A stretch of 64,000 nt of DNA from a bacterium YEK0313. GTDB taxonomy: Bacteria > Pseudomonadota > Alphaproteobacteria > Rhizobiales > Phreatobacteraceae. The position numbers and the translations under genes are program-made. This document shows, one piece after another, positions 51,766 through 60,030 of this stretch (position 1 is the stretch's first letter; each line of letters begins with the position of its first letter). A model generated the notes under the pieces. It made no database searches and was not told the origin of the DNA. It saw only the letters and a program-made list of their open reading frames with translations. Location of the stretch: assembly GCA_000751295.2 (NCBI GenBank), contig CCMO02000001.1, forward strand, positions 4,864,615-4,928,614, in the 5' to 3' direction.

Positions 51766-53196
51766 TCAGCCGGCGTCCGGCGCCCGGCCGAAGGCGAGCC
51801 GGAAGGCCACGCCCCGGTCGCGGTGGCGGATCGTCACGTCGCCGCCGTGCAGGCGCATGATGTCGCGCACGAGATGCAGGCCGAGGCCGGCGCCGCGGCC
51901 GTTCTGATGGTGCTTGTAGAACGGCTCGAACACCCGCTCGGCGATGTCGCGCGGAATGCCCGGCCCCTCGTCGCTCACCTCCAGCCAGGCCGGCCCCGCC
52001 TCCAGCCGGATCTCGCCGTGCCGGCCGCCATGATCGACGGCGTTCTGCACGACGTTCATCAGCGCGCGCTGCAGGCTCGTCGCATCGCCCCTGACGGTGC
52101 CGGCCCGGTCGCTGTCGAAACGCATCGTATAGCCCGCGGCCAAGACCAGCGGCGACATGTCCAGGGCGACCTTGCGGGCGAGATCGCCGAGGTCGACGGC
52201 GGTCCGGACGACACGGCCCTGCGACAGGCGCTGAAGATCGAGCATCTGCTCGGTGAGGATGGCGAGCCGCGCAGTATCCTCCATGAGCTGCGAGCGTGCC
52301 TCGCCGTCGGGCAGGGCGCCGACCCGCGTGCTCAGGATCGCGACCGGCGTGCGCAGCTCGTGGGCCGCCCCCGCCAGGAAGCGCTGCTGGCGTGCGATGC
52401 CGTCGTCGCGCCGGCCGAGGGCGCGGTTCACGGCATTGACCAGCGGCAGGATCTCGCGCGGAACCTCGGTCGTCGACAGCCGACTGCCGCTGTCGTCGGC
52501 CGCGATGGCATCGGCCTCGGCGGCCGCCTGGTCGATGCCGGCCAGCGATCGGCCGACCACCAGGGGCGTCGCGATCAGCGCCCCGAGCGCCATGACGAGA
52601 ACGATCGGGACGACCGTCTTGGCGAGAACGAGCGAGACGCTCATGGCGATCAGCAGGCCGTTCGCCGGCGCGTCCGTGCCGGTCAGGAACTGCAGCCGGC
52701 CGGCCGCCGTCTCGGCCCAGCGCATGCGGGCGGTCGGGCGGTCGGGATCGCCGATGGTCCAGCCGAACCGCGCCTGGCCGACCTCGTCGAGCGTCGAACC
52801 GATACGAGCATATTCGCGCGGCACCTCGCCTTCGACCAGCGGCGGCGCTCCGGGCTCGCGAATGACGAACCAGAGATCCGGCCGCTCCCGGCGCAGCGCC
52901 TCCAGCGCGGCGGTCGGCCGCAGCTCCAGCCGGCCGGACGGCGCCCGGACGACGGCGTCGCGCAGCAGCTCGATTGTCGCGTCGGTCGAGCGGAAATTGG
53001 TGATCCAGCCCGCGCCGAACAGAAGGCCGGTCACCAGCAGCAGCACGACCGACTGCACGCCGAGGAGCCGCCAGAACAGCCGTCGCCGCAGCGAATAGGC
53101 GGCGCAGGCCCCGGTGCCGCCTCGCGCGGCTGCGGGCACGCTGGGCGGCGCAGCGCTTCGCGCAGGTGCCGACAGGCCGGATGGTGCGGCGCTCAT
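51766..53196 (-). CDS. Sensor histidine kinase (QseC/EnvZ-like)
   Basis: 476 aa. Two transmembrane helices (about residues 42-65 and 180-205) flank a periplasmic domain of about 110 residues. A HAMP-like linker follows, then the DHp box FLAGAAHELRTPVAILSTRV (His near 262). Catalytic-domain motifs are N-box MNVVQNAVDHGG, G1 DEGPGIP and G2 GRGAGLGLHLV. The start codon overlaps the response-regulator stop (ATGA), so the two are co-translated. The signal is unknown. Confidence 0.9.
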   Translation of the reverse strand: MSAAPSGLSAPARSAAPPSVPAAARGGTGACAAYSLRRRLFWRLLGVQSVVLLLVTGLLFGAGWITNFRSTDATIELLRDAVVRAPSGRLELRPTAALEALRRERPDLWFVIREPGAPPLVEGEVPREYARIGSTLDEVGQARFGWTIGDPDRPTARMRWAETAAGRLQFLTGTDAPANGLLIAMSVSLVLAKTVVPIVLVMALGALIATPLVVGRSLAGIDQAAAEADAIAADDSGSRLSTTEVPREILPLVNAVNRALGRRDDGIARQQRFLAGAAHELRTPVAILSTRVGALPDGEARSQLMEDTARLAILTEQMLDLQRLSQGRVVRTAVDLGDLARKVALDMSPLVLAAGYTMRFDSDRAGTVRGDATSLQRALMNVVQNAVDHGGRHGEIRLEAGPAWLEVSDEGPGIPRDIAERVFEPFYKHHQNGRGAGLGLHLVRDIMRLHGGDVTIRHRDRGVAFRLAFGRAPDAG

Positions 53197-53870
53197 GGCG
53201 CTTCGCGCAGGAGATAGCCGAGGCCCCGGACGACATTGATGACGACCCGGGCTTCTTCGGTCTCCAGCTTGCGGCGCAGCCGGGAAATGTGGGAATCGAG
53301 CGCATTCGACTGGATCTCGTCGTCGAAGCCGAACACCGCCTCCATCAGAACCGCGCGCGGCACCATGCGGCCGGCGCGGCGCATCAGGCACTCCAGCACC
53401 AGGAATTCGCGCCGGGTGAGGTCGAGCGGCGTATCGCCGACCAGCATGTCGCGCGCGGCCTGATCGAAGGCGAGGCGGCCGACCACGATGCGGTTCGGCC
53501 GCAGATCGTTCGGCCGGCGCATGACGGCGCGCAGCCGCGCCAAGAGCTCGTCGAAGACGAAAGGCTTGGCGAGATAGTCGTCGGCGCCGATTTCGAGGCC
53601 CGCGATCCGGTCGGGGACCTCGCCCTTAGCGGTGATGACGATGATCGGCAGCGTCACCCCCCGCCCGCGCAGGCGCGGCACGAGCTGGATGCCGTCGCCG
53701 TCGGGAAGCTGACGGTCGAGCAGGATGGCGTCATAGCCGGGATTGCCCGCGACCATTTCGGCATCGGCCATCGTCGTGACATGGTCCATCACCATGCCGT
53801 GCTTGACCTCGAGGCCGGCCCGCAATGCGGCGGCCATGCGCGGTTCGTCCTCGACCAGCAAGATGCGCAT
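53193..53870 (-). CDS. OmpR-family response regulator (QseB-like)
   Basis: 225 aa. Receiver domain with the acidic pocket in LLVEDEPRMA, phospho-acceptor Asp52 in ILLDRQLPDGDG and conserved Lys in YLAKPFVFDELL near residue 101. A winged-helix DNA-binding domain follows, with LDLTRREFLVLECLM and VDSHISRLRRKLE-type elements (here NALDSHISRLRRKLE). It is paired with the downstream kinase by an ATGA overlap. Its targets are unknown, but the nearby aspA promoter is a candidate because it carries a direct repeat of OmpR-like spacing. Confidence 0.92.
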   Translation of the reverse strand: MRILLVEDEPRMAAALRAGLEVKHGMVMDHVTTMADAEMVAGNPGYDAILLDRQLPDGDGIQLVPRLRGRGVTLPIIVITAKGEVPDRIAGLEIGADDYLAKPFVFDELLARLRAVMRRPNDLRPNRIVVGRLAFDQAARDMLVGDTPLDLTRREFLVLECLMRRAGRMVPRAVLMEAVFGFDDEIQSNALDSHISRLRRKLETEEARVVINVVRGLGYLLREAP

Positions 53871-53888
53871 CCGGGTCCTCGCCTGTCT

Positions 53889-54488
53889 TCATGCCGCCGC
53901 CGGCCGGCCATCGATCGCCTCGCCCTGGCGGCTGATACGGTAGACCGCCGCCGGAGGGAAGTTGCGCAGCGTCGTCCCGATCCGCTCGGCGCGGAGCCCG
54001 AATGCCCGCAGCATCGTCGCCGGCACCGGGCAGACCGGACCATAGGTGAATTGGTAGAAGGCGCCATCGGGCGCCAGCCGGTCGAGACAGGCGGCGATCA
54101 GGCAGCGCAGGTCGGAGCGGCGCAGCGAGGGCAGCGGCAGGCCGCTGACCACGGCCCGATAGGGCACGTCATGGGCGATGCCGTGCCGGCAGACCTCGGC
54201 CGCGTCGCCCTCCAGAACGGTCGCCTGCGGGAACCGCGCCCGCAGGAGCGGAATGAAGGCCGCTTCCCGCTCGACCAGCGTCAGGTCGCGCTGCGCGATG
54301 CCGCGCGCCTCCAGCGCACGGGTGAACACGCCCGTACCCGGCCCGAGCTCCAGGACCGGCGCGCTGTCCGGGGCAAGCTCGCGGGTCATCAGCGCGGCAA
54401 GGCTTGGTCCCGACGGCGTCACCGATGCGATGCGCAGCGGCCGCCGGGCCCAGGCGAGGAGGAATTTCAGTCTGTCGGCGTTCGACAT
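53889..54488 (-). CDS. SAM-dependent methyltransferase (phospholipid N-methyltransferase-like)
   Basis: 199 aa. SNADRLKFLLAWARRPLRIASVTPSG at the N-terminus, then VLELGPGTGVFTRAL (SAM-binding motif I, about residues 46-60) and VVSGLPLPSLR near 114. FYQFTYGPVCPVP near 144 resembles Rhodobacter/Sinorhizobium PmtA-type enzymes that methylate phosphatidylethanolamine. Ribosomal RNA methyltransferase-like members of the KsgA group also have this fold, so the substrate is not certain. ATG 54488 is used; an in-frame start at 54527 is less likely. It lies between the DctD-linked binding protein and the two-component pair, all on one strand. Confidence 0.75.
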   Translation of the reverse strand: MSNADRLKFLLAWARRPLRIASVTPSGPSLAALMTRELAPDSAPVLELGPGTGVFTRALEARGIAQRDLTLVEREAAFIPLLRARFPQATVLEGDAAEVCRHGIAHDVPYRAVVSGLPLPSLRRSDLRCLIAACLDRLAPDGAFYQFTYGPVCPVPATMLRAFGLRAERIGTTLRNFPPAAVYRISRQGEAIDGRPAAA

Positions 54489-54573
54489 CGATGCCTTCGC
54501 TGCTGGCGTTGCGATGCCGCCCAGCAAAGGCAGGGAACATTACGGCAGTCTGGAAAGCCCGCCGGCCGGTGGC

Positions 54574-55482
54574 CTATTCCAGCGGCCGGTCGTTCGGCGC
54601 GGCGAAGAGCTGCCTCAGCCGGTCCGAAACCGGCCAGTTCAGGTTCATGTCCTGCGGCGGGATCGGCTGCGTGAACCATCTGGCATAGAGCTCCAGCGCC
54701 CGGCCCGATGTCATGATCTCGGCGATCGTGTCGTCGACCAGCTTCTTGAAGTCCGGGTCGTCGCGCCTGAGCGTGCAGGCATAGGCTTCCGACGAGAGGG
54801 CCGTGCCGGTGACCACCCATTGCTGCGGGTCGGCGGCGCGCGCCCGGCGGCCATAGAGCAGCGCATCGTCCATCACGAAGGCCTGCACCTCGCCGGTTTC
54901 GAGCATGTGGAAGGATTCGTCGTGATCCTTGGCCGACACGATGGTCATGGCCAGGCCCCGCTCCTCCTTGTATTTGCGCAGCAGCCGCTCGGGCGTCGTG
55001 CCGGCGGTCACCACCACCCGCTTGCCGGCGAGATCGGGAAAGTCGCTGATCCCCGAGCCCCGATGGGTCAGGAGCCGCGTGCCGACGATGAAGATCGTGT
55101 TGGAGAAGGCGACCTTGCGCTCGCGGTCGACATTGTGGGTGGTCGAGCCGCATTCGAGATCGACCGTGCCGTTGACGAGCAGCGGGATGCGGTTCTGCGA
55201 GGTCACCGGCACGAGCTCGATGGTCAGCGCCGGCAGTTGCAGGCGGCTGCGCAGCGCGCCGACCACCAGCATCATGATGTCGTGGGAATAGCCGACCACC
55301 CGCCGCGCATCGGCATAATAGGAGAAGGGCACCGACGCCTCGCGGTGGCCGAGCCGGACGGTGGCGGTCGCCGCGATCCGCTGCAGGGTCGGGGAATCGA
55401 CCGCCCCGGCCGGCGCCGCAAGGCCTGCGGCAAGGCCCACGATGGCCCCGGCGAAACCGATGGTTCGAAGCCTCTGCCTCAC
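54574..55482 (-). CDS. GltI-like amino-acid binding protein (family 3), DctBD-linked
   Basis: 302 aa. A signal peptide (FAGAIVGLAAGLAAPAGA) is followed by the family-3 fold: VRLGHREASVPFSYYADARRVVGYSHDIM near residue 40, then VDLECGSTTHNVDRERKVAFSN near 110. The latter is the glutamate/aspartate-binding signature. TAGTTPERLLRKY follows near 160. GTG 55482 is the start, with GGGAGGGG nine bases upstream. No ABC permease or ATPase is adjacent; instead the gene directly follows dctD, so it may act as a ligand-presenting partner for DctB or feed an ABC system elsewhere. Confidence 0.82.
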   Translation of the reverse strand: MRQRLRTIGFAGAIVGLAAGLAAPAGAVDSPTLQRIAATATVRLGHREASVPFSYYADARRVVGYSHDIMMLVVGALRSRLQLPALTIELVPVTSQNRIPLLVNGTVDLECGSTTHNVDRERKVAFSNTIFIVGTRLLTHRGSGISDFPDLAGKRVVVTAGTTPERLLRKYKEERGLAMTIVSAKDHDESFHMLETGEVQAFVMDDALLYGRRARAADPQQWVVTGTALSSEAYACTLRRDDPDFKKLVDDTIAEIMTSGRALELYARWFTQPIPPQDMNLNWPVSDRLRQLFAAPNDRPLE

Positions 55483-55511
55483 CGCGCGCGCCCCTCCCGC
55501 AGCCGGCCCTG

Positions 55512-56846
55512 TCAGGCCGACAGTCCATACTTCCTGATCTTGTCGTGCAATGTCGTCTTCGGCACCTTCAGCGCATTCGCCGTCTGGGTCAGGTTGCCGC
55601 CGAAACGGCGCAGCTCGTTCTCGATCAGGTTGCGCTCGAAATCGTTGACCCATTCGGTGAGCGAATGTCCGGCCGAACCGGCGCGGCCGTCGGCCGCCGT
55701 CAGCCCCTCCTTCGGAATGCCCAGCACCAGGCAGTCCGCGACATTGCGCAGCTCGCGCACATTGCCCGGCCAGGAATAGGCCATCAGCCGGTTCATCTGC
55801 TCGGTCGAGATCTTCGGCTGCGGCCGCCCGAAGCGGCTGGCCGAGAGAAGCATGAAATATTCGAGCAGCAGCGGGATATCCTCGCGCCGCTCGCGCAGCG
55901 GCGGCAGATAGATGGTGACGACGTTCAGCCGGTAATAGAGGTCCGAGCGGAAGGTGCCGGCCTGGACATGGTCCATCAGATCGGTCTTGGCGGCGGCGAT
56001 GATGCGGCAATCGATCGAGATCTGCTGGTTCGAGCCGACCCGCTCGATCACCCGGTCCTGCAGCACGCGCAAGAGCTTGACCTGCACGTTCATCTGCATG
56101 CTCTCCAGCTCGTCGAGGAAGAGCGTGCCGTGATTGGCATGTTCGAGCTTGCCGATGCGGCGCTTCTGCGCGCCGGAAAAGGCCCCCGCCTCGTGGCCGA
56201 ACAGTTCGCTGTCGAGCAGGTCCTCCGAAATGCCGCCGCAGTTGAGCGCGACGAAATGGCCGCCGCGCCGGCGCGACAACCTGTGCAGGGCCTGCGCGAC
56301 CAGTTCCTTGCCGACACCGGTCTCGCCGCGGATCAAGACGTCGACCGAGGCGTCGGCGATCTCGGCGACGAGGTGGCGGACCCGCTGCATCTGCGGCGAG
56401 CGGCCGATCAGCTTGGCCTCGACACCCTCGATGCGGGCGAGGCGCTGCCTGAGATTGGAGATCTCCAGGGTCAGCGAGCGCTTTTCGGTGGCGCGCCGCA
56501 CCACGTCCACCAGCCCTTCCGGCCGGAACGGCTTGGTAATGAAGTCGTAGGCGCCGTTGCGCATCGCCTCCACCGCGACGGCGATGTCGCCGTGGCCGGT
56601 GATGATGATGACCGGCAGGTCCGGGTCGATGTCGCGGCAGCGCTCGACGAAGTTCATGCCGTCCATGCCGGGCAGCTTCAGGTCGGTGACGACGACGCCG
56701 GCAAAGCCCGGGCTGATCGCCTTCAGCGCCTCCTCGGCGGTGCCGAACCCCAGGGCGTTGAAGCCCGCGAGCTGGATCGCCTGGACGCAGCCGAGCCGCA
56801 TCGGCGGGTCGTCCTCGATCACGATGACGGTGAGCTTGTCGTTCAT
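55512..56846 (-). CDS. dctD: Sigma-54-dependent response regulator (DctD-type)
   Basis: 444 aa. Receiver domain (phospho-acceptor Asp55 in VVVTDLKLPGMDG; Lys105) followed by a sigma-54 AAA+ domain with Walker A GETGVGKE (174-181). Walker B is TLFLDELESM with Asp245 and Glu246. The GAFTGA loop that contacts sigma-54 reads GAFSGA (221-226), a conservative Thr-to-Ser change. A Fis-type helix-turn-helix ends the protein (NLTQTANALKVPKTTLHDKIRKYGL). Translationally coupled to dctB. By family it activates transport genes for C4-dicarboxylates at enhancer-dependent promoters. Confidence 0.9.
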   Translation of the reverse strand: MNDKLTVIVIEDDPPMRLGCVQAIQLAGFNALGFGTAEEALKAISPGFAGVVVTDLKLPGMDGMNFVERCRDIDPDLPVIIITGHGDIAVAVEAMRNGAYDFITKPFRPEGLVDVVRRATEKRSLTLEISNLRQRLARIEGVEAKLIGRSPQMQRVRHLVAEIADASVDVLIRGETGVGKELVAQALHRLSRRRGGHFVALNCGGISEDLLDSELFGHEAGAFSGAQKRRIGKLEHANHGTLFLDELESMQMNVQVKLLRVLQDRVIERVGSNQQISIDCRIIAAAKTDLMDHVQAGTFRSDLYYRLNVVTIYLPPLRERREDIPLLLEYFMLLSASRFGRPQPKISTEQMNRLMAYSWPGNVRELRNVADCLVLGIPKEGLTAADGRAGSAGHSLTEWVNDFERNLIENELRRFGGNLTQTANALKVPKTTLHDKIRKYGLSA

Positions 56847-58717
56847 GACGCAGCCTTGGACGGAGGTTGAGGCAGGACGAGGATGAAGCGCGCGCCACCT
56901 TCGCGCCGGTTCTCGGCGTTGAGATCGCCGCCGAAATCGCGGGCGATGCCGCGCGAGATGGTGAGGCCGAGACCGAGGCCCCGGCCGGCCGGCTTGGTCG
57001 TATAGAAGGGCGTGAACAATTGCCGCGCGACCTCGGGGCTGAGGCCGCTGCCGCTGTCGCCGATCTCGATGGCGACGAGACCGTCCTCGCGCCGCCGCGC
57101 GGCGATCTCCAGATGCCGGGCCTGGGCGCCGCCCATGGCGTCGATTGCATTGGCGATCAGGTTGATCAGGATCTGCTCCAGCCGATTGCGGTTGCACCAG
57201 ACCAGCGGCGCCGCCGCATCCACCCGGTTGGCGACCTGGATCGCACCGGCGCGCAGGCGCTGGTCGAGCAGGAAGAGCGCGCTGGTCACCGCCAGCGTCA
57301 CATCGACGGGTTCCGGCAAGGTCGACGACTTGCGCGCGAAGGACTTGAGCGGCTGGATGATGCCGCCCATCCGCTCGACCAGGCCGTCGATGATGGCGAG
57401 GTTGTCCTGGGCCCCGGCAAGATTGCCCCGGCGCATGAACTCGCCGGCATTGCCGGCGAGCGTCTGGATCGCGCCGAGGGGCTGCGCCAGCTCGTGGGTG
57501 ATGCCGGTGGCGAGCTCGCCGAACACGGCGAGCTTGGCGGCCTGCACGAGGTCATCCTGGGCGGCCCGCAGCGTCGCTTCGGCCTGCACCCTTTCGGCCA
57601 TCTCGCGCCGCAGCCCGTCATTGGCCTCGGTGAGCGCGGCGGTGCGTCTGGCGACCATGGTCTCGAGCTCGGCATTGGTGCGCTCCAGCGCCTCCCGCGC
57701 CTCGCGGCGCTGCCGGGCGATGCGGCGCCACTGCCAGAGATAGGCCGCGAGCAGCAGAAGAAAGCCGGCGAGCAGCGCCGAGAGGGCCGCCGCGACATCG
57801 GCCTGCCAGCGCAACTGTCCCGTCGGCGACAGGACCAGAAGCCGCCAGTCCATGCCGTCGAGCGCGCGCATCTGGGCGATCATCGGCTCGCCCGCCTCGC
57901 GCGCGGTGGTCTCGACCAGCGCATTGCCGCCGGCCGGCTCCGCCGCACTCGGCAGGGCGAGGTCGAACGGCATCCGCTCGATGCGGTGCTCGCCATACAT
58001 GCCGGTCAGTTCGAGGTCGACGCGCTGGTCGACGCTGAGCGGCTTCAGCGTCCGGTACAGCCAGTCCGGATTGGAGGCGAGGATGACGACGTCGTTGCGG
58101 TCGGCGATCAGCGCAGGCTTGCCGAGCAGGGCGAAGGCCTCGCGGATGGCGGCAAGGCTCGTCTTGGTGACGGCGACCCCGATCACCTTCTCGCGGTCCC
58201 GCACCGGATAGGCGACGAAGAAGCCCGGTTCCTCGGGCGCTGCGCCGAGGGCGAAATGGCGGCCGACGAAGCCGGACAGGGCGTCCTGGTAGTAGGGCCT
58301 GTAGGCGACGTCGGCGCCGAGCCGGCTGTCGTCGGACCTGACGTCGTTGCTGGAGCCGACCACCAGCCCCCGGACATTGGCGATGAACACGGCGTCGCTG
58401 CCGAGATGGGCGTTGAGCCGGTGCAGGTAGCGGTTGACGGTCAGGACCTTGTCCGGCGGCCCCTGGTCGCGCAGCAGCTCGACCACGTCGCGGTTGAGCT
58501 CGATCGTGCCGGCGATGCGGTCCCAGCGGTTGATCATCAGCACCGCGTTGGAGGCGAAGAGATCGAGCCGGTGGGCACTGTCCGCGACCAGGAAGGTCAT
58601 GGCCCTGGCATAGCCGAGCCGATGGCCGGCAAGGCCGGCGGCGGCGACCAGCACGGCGGCGAGCCCCAGGGCTGCGGCCCACCAGATCCGCGCGCGGTTC
58701 AGGAAGATGGTCGGCAT
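56843..58717 (-). CDS. dctB: DctB-type sensor histidine kinase
   Basis: 624 aa. An N-terminal helix (RIWWAAALGLAAVLVAAAGLAG) and a second helix near 320-345 enclose a periplasmic PAS/dCache-like sensor region of about 280 residues, typical of DctB C4-dicarboxylate sensors. The cytosolic part has a coiled linker (EALERTNAELETMVARRTAALTEAN), the DHp box ATGITHELAQPLGAIQTLAGN and ATPase boxes LINLIANAIDAM, GDSGSGLSPEV and GRGLGLGLTISRG. The stop overlaps the dctD start by ATGA. Start set at ATG 58717; 58735 is an in-frame alternative. Confidence 0.9.
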   Translation of the reverse strand: MPTIFLNRARIWWAAALGLAAVLVAAAGLAGHRLGYARAMTFLVADSAHRLDLFASNAVLMINRWDRIAGTIELNRDVVELLRDQGPPDKVLTVNRYLHRLNAHLGSDAVFIANVRGLVVGSSNDVRSDDSRLGADVAYRPYYQDALSGFVGRHFALGAAPEEPGFFVAYPVRDREKVIGVAVTKTSLAAIREAFALLGKPALIADRNDVVILASNPDWLYRTLKPLSVDQRVDLELTGMYGEHRIERMPFDLALPSAAEPAGGNALVETTAREAGEPMIAQMRALDGMDWRLLVLSPTGQLRWQADVAAALSALLAGFLLLLAAYLWQWRRIARQRREAREALERTNAELETMVARRTAALTEANDGLRREMAERVQAEATLRAAQDDLVQAAKLAVFGELATGITHELAQPLGAIQTLAGNAGEFMRRGNLAGAQDNLAIIDGLVERMGGIIQPLKSFARKSSTLPEPVDVTLAVTSALFLLDQRLRAGAIQVANRVDAAAPLVWCNRNRLEQILINLIANAIDAMGGAQARHLEIAARRREDGLVAIEIGDSGSGLSPEVARQLFTPFYTTKPAGRGLGLGLTISRGIARDFGGDLNAENRREGGARFILVLPQPPSKAAS

Positions 58718-58997
58718 GGCTCGCGACCCGGACATGCGCTCATACCAGCACAAAGCCGCGGGGTTTGGCCAAGCTCTTGCGTCGCGATGGCACGGTCCGG
58801 TCGTCAGGCCCCCTCGTTCGCGCTCGCGCCATGCCGCGGCGGCGGCGGCCGCGCCGGACGAACCGCTCGGCCGATGCCCCCTGGACAGGTGACCAGAGCG
58901 CCAGTCAGCAGACCATTGCATCCCGGCTACTTTCGCAAGTGCTTTCTGAGGAACCCCAGGGATCGGCCGAAGGCGGGGCGCGGCGCCCGGTCGCCGG
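58718..58997. other. Intergenic region upstream of dctB
   Basis: 280 bases between dctB and the terminator of the upstream binding-protein gene, GC-rich, with an Ala-rich in-frame extension that I do not regard as part of dctB. It should contain the dctBD promoter. I see no clear sigma-70 or sigma-54 consensus and no other gene. Confidence 0.35.
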
Positions 58998-59031
58998 AAA
59001 AAAAGCGCGGCGAGGCCGCGAGGGCCTCGCC
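58998..59031 (-). terminator. Rho-independent terminator for the symporter/binding-protein operon
   Basis: On the minus strand a perfect 9-base-pair stem GGCGAGGCC / GGCCTCGCC with a five-base loop CTCGC is followed, after CGCGC, by seven Ts (58998-59004). It begins ten bases after the stop of the binding-protein gene at 59041. It is the clearest intrinsic terminator in the window and separates that operon from dctBD. Confidence 0.85.
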
Positions 59032-59040
59032 GCCGGAGGT

Positions 59041-59961
59041 TCAGTCCGGCCGGGCGCTGAGCGTCCCGAAGATCGATTCGAGCTGTGCGCTCATCGGCAG
59101 CCGCAGGCGCTCGCCGCCGGGCAGGCGGTGCATGAACCAGCGGTTATAGGTGTGCTCCAGCTCGCGCGATTCCGCGATGGTGCGGAACATCCGGTCGACC
59201 AGACCGGCCATGGCCGGATCGCCGCGCCGGAACATGATGCCGTAGGGGTCGTAGGACAGGAAGTCGCCGACCACCATCACCTTGTCGTCGGCCTGGGCAC
59301 GCGCGACCTGGCCGTAGAGCAGGATGTCGTCGCCGGCATAGGCATCGGCCTTGCCCTCCATGAACATGGCGAAGGACTGGTCGTGGTCGGGCGTGGCGAC
59401 GATGTTCGCGCCGATGTTGAAGCGCGTCGAGACGTCCCGCAGCGCCTTTTCGTTGGTGGTTCCGGCGGTGACCACGACGGTCTTGCCGCGCAGGTCGCGG
59501 AACGAGCGGATGCCGGCGTCCCGGCGCACCATCAGCTTGGTGCCGGCGACGAAGATGACCGGCGAGAAGCTGGCGGTCGCCTGGCGCTCGACATTCTGCG
59601 TGGTGGAGCCGCATTCGAGATCGATCTGGCCCGATGTCAGGGCTTCGAAACGCGATGCCGAGGTCACCGGCACCCATTTCAGCTGCAGCTCGCGGCCGAT
59701 CTCGTCGCTCATGGTCTCGACGATCAGCCGGCAGAGGTCGATCGAATAGCCGATCGGCTCGCGCCTGGCGTCGAGATAGGAGAAGGGAAATGACGCCTCA
59801 CGGTAGCCGATCGTCACCACCCCCGTGTCGCGCGCCTTCTTCAGCGTGCCCGCAAGCGCGTTGGGATTGCCCGGCGCATTGGGATTGGTCTGGGCGCCAG
59901 CCGCCGCGGCGCCGATCAGGCAGCCGACCAGGGCTGCCAAGCCGATCCACAGTCGTCGCAT
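59041..59961 (-). CDS. GltI-like amino-acid binding protein, symporter-linked
   Basis: 306 aa. The signal peptide MRRLWIGLAALVGCLIGAAAAGAQ precedes a family-3 binding domain: VVTIGYREASFPFSYLDARREPIGYSIDLC near residue 48 and IDLECGSTTQNVERQATASFSPV near 112, the acidic-amino-acid signature. TAGTTNEKALRDV follows near 168. ATG 59961 follows AAGGAAC. It is about 70 bases after the symporter gene and is terminated by a strong hairpin. A second, diverged copy lies downstream of dctD. No ABC membrane components are nearby. Confidence 0.87.
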   Translation of the reverse strand: MRRLWIGLAALVGCLIGAAAAGAQTNPNAPGNPNALAGTLKKARDTGVVTIGYREASFPFSYLDARREPIGYSIDLCRLIVETMSDEIGRELQLKWVPVTSASRFEALTSGQIDLECGSTTQNVERQATASFSPVIFVAGTKLMVRRDAGIRSFRDLRGKTVVVTAGTTNEKALRDVSTRFNIGANIVATPDHDQSFAMFMEGKADAYAGDDILLYGQVARAQADDKVMVVGDFLSYDPYGIMFRRGDPAMAGLVDRMFRTIAESRELEHTYNRWFMHRLPGGERLRLPMSAQLESIFGTLSARPD

Positions 59962-60030
59962 GGTCTCGTTCCTTTCGAGGCGGCCATTGCCGGCCGCCTG
60001 CCCCTTGGGTGCACGATGACGGATGCCGCG

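Noticed and set aside
59988..60003. Possible sigma-54 promoter (GG-N10-GC) upstream of the symporter-linked binding protein
   Set aside because: Spacing fits, but only GG and GC match and the local GC-richness makes chance likely; no enhancer-like inverted repeats seen nearby.
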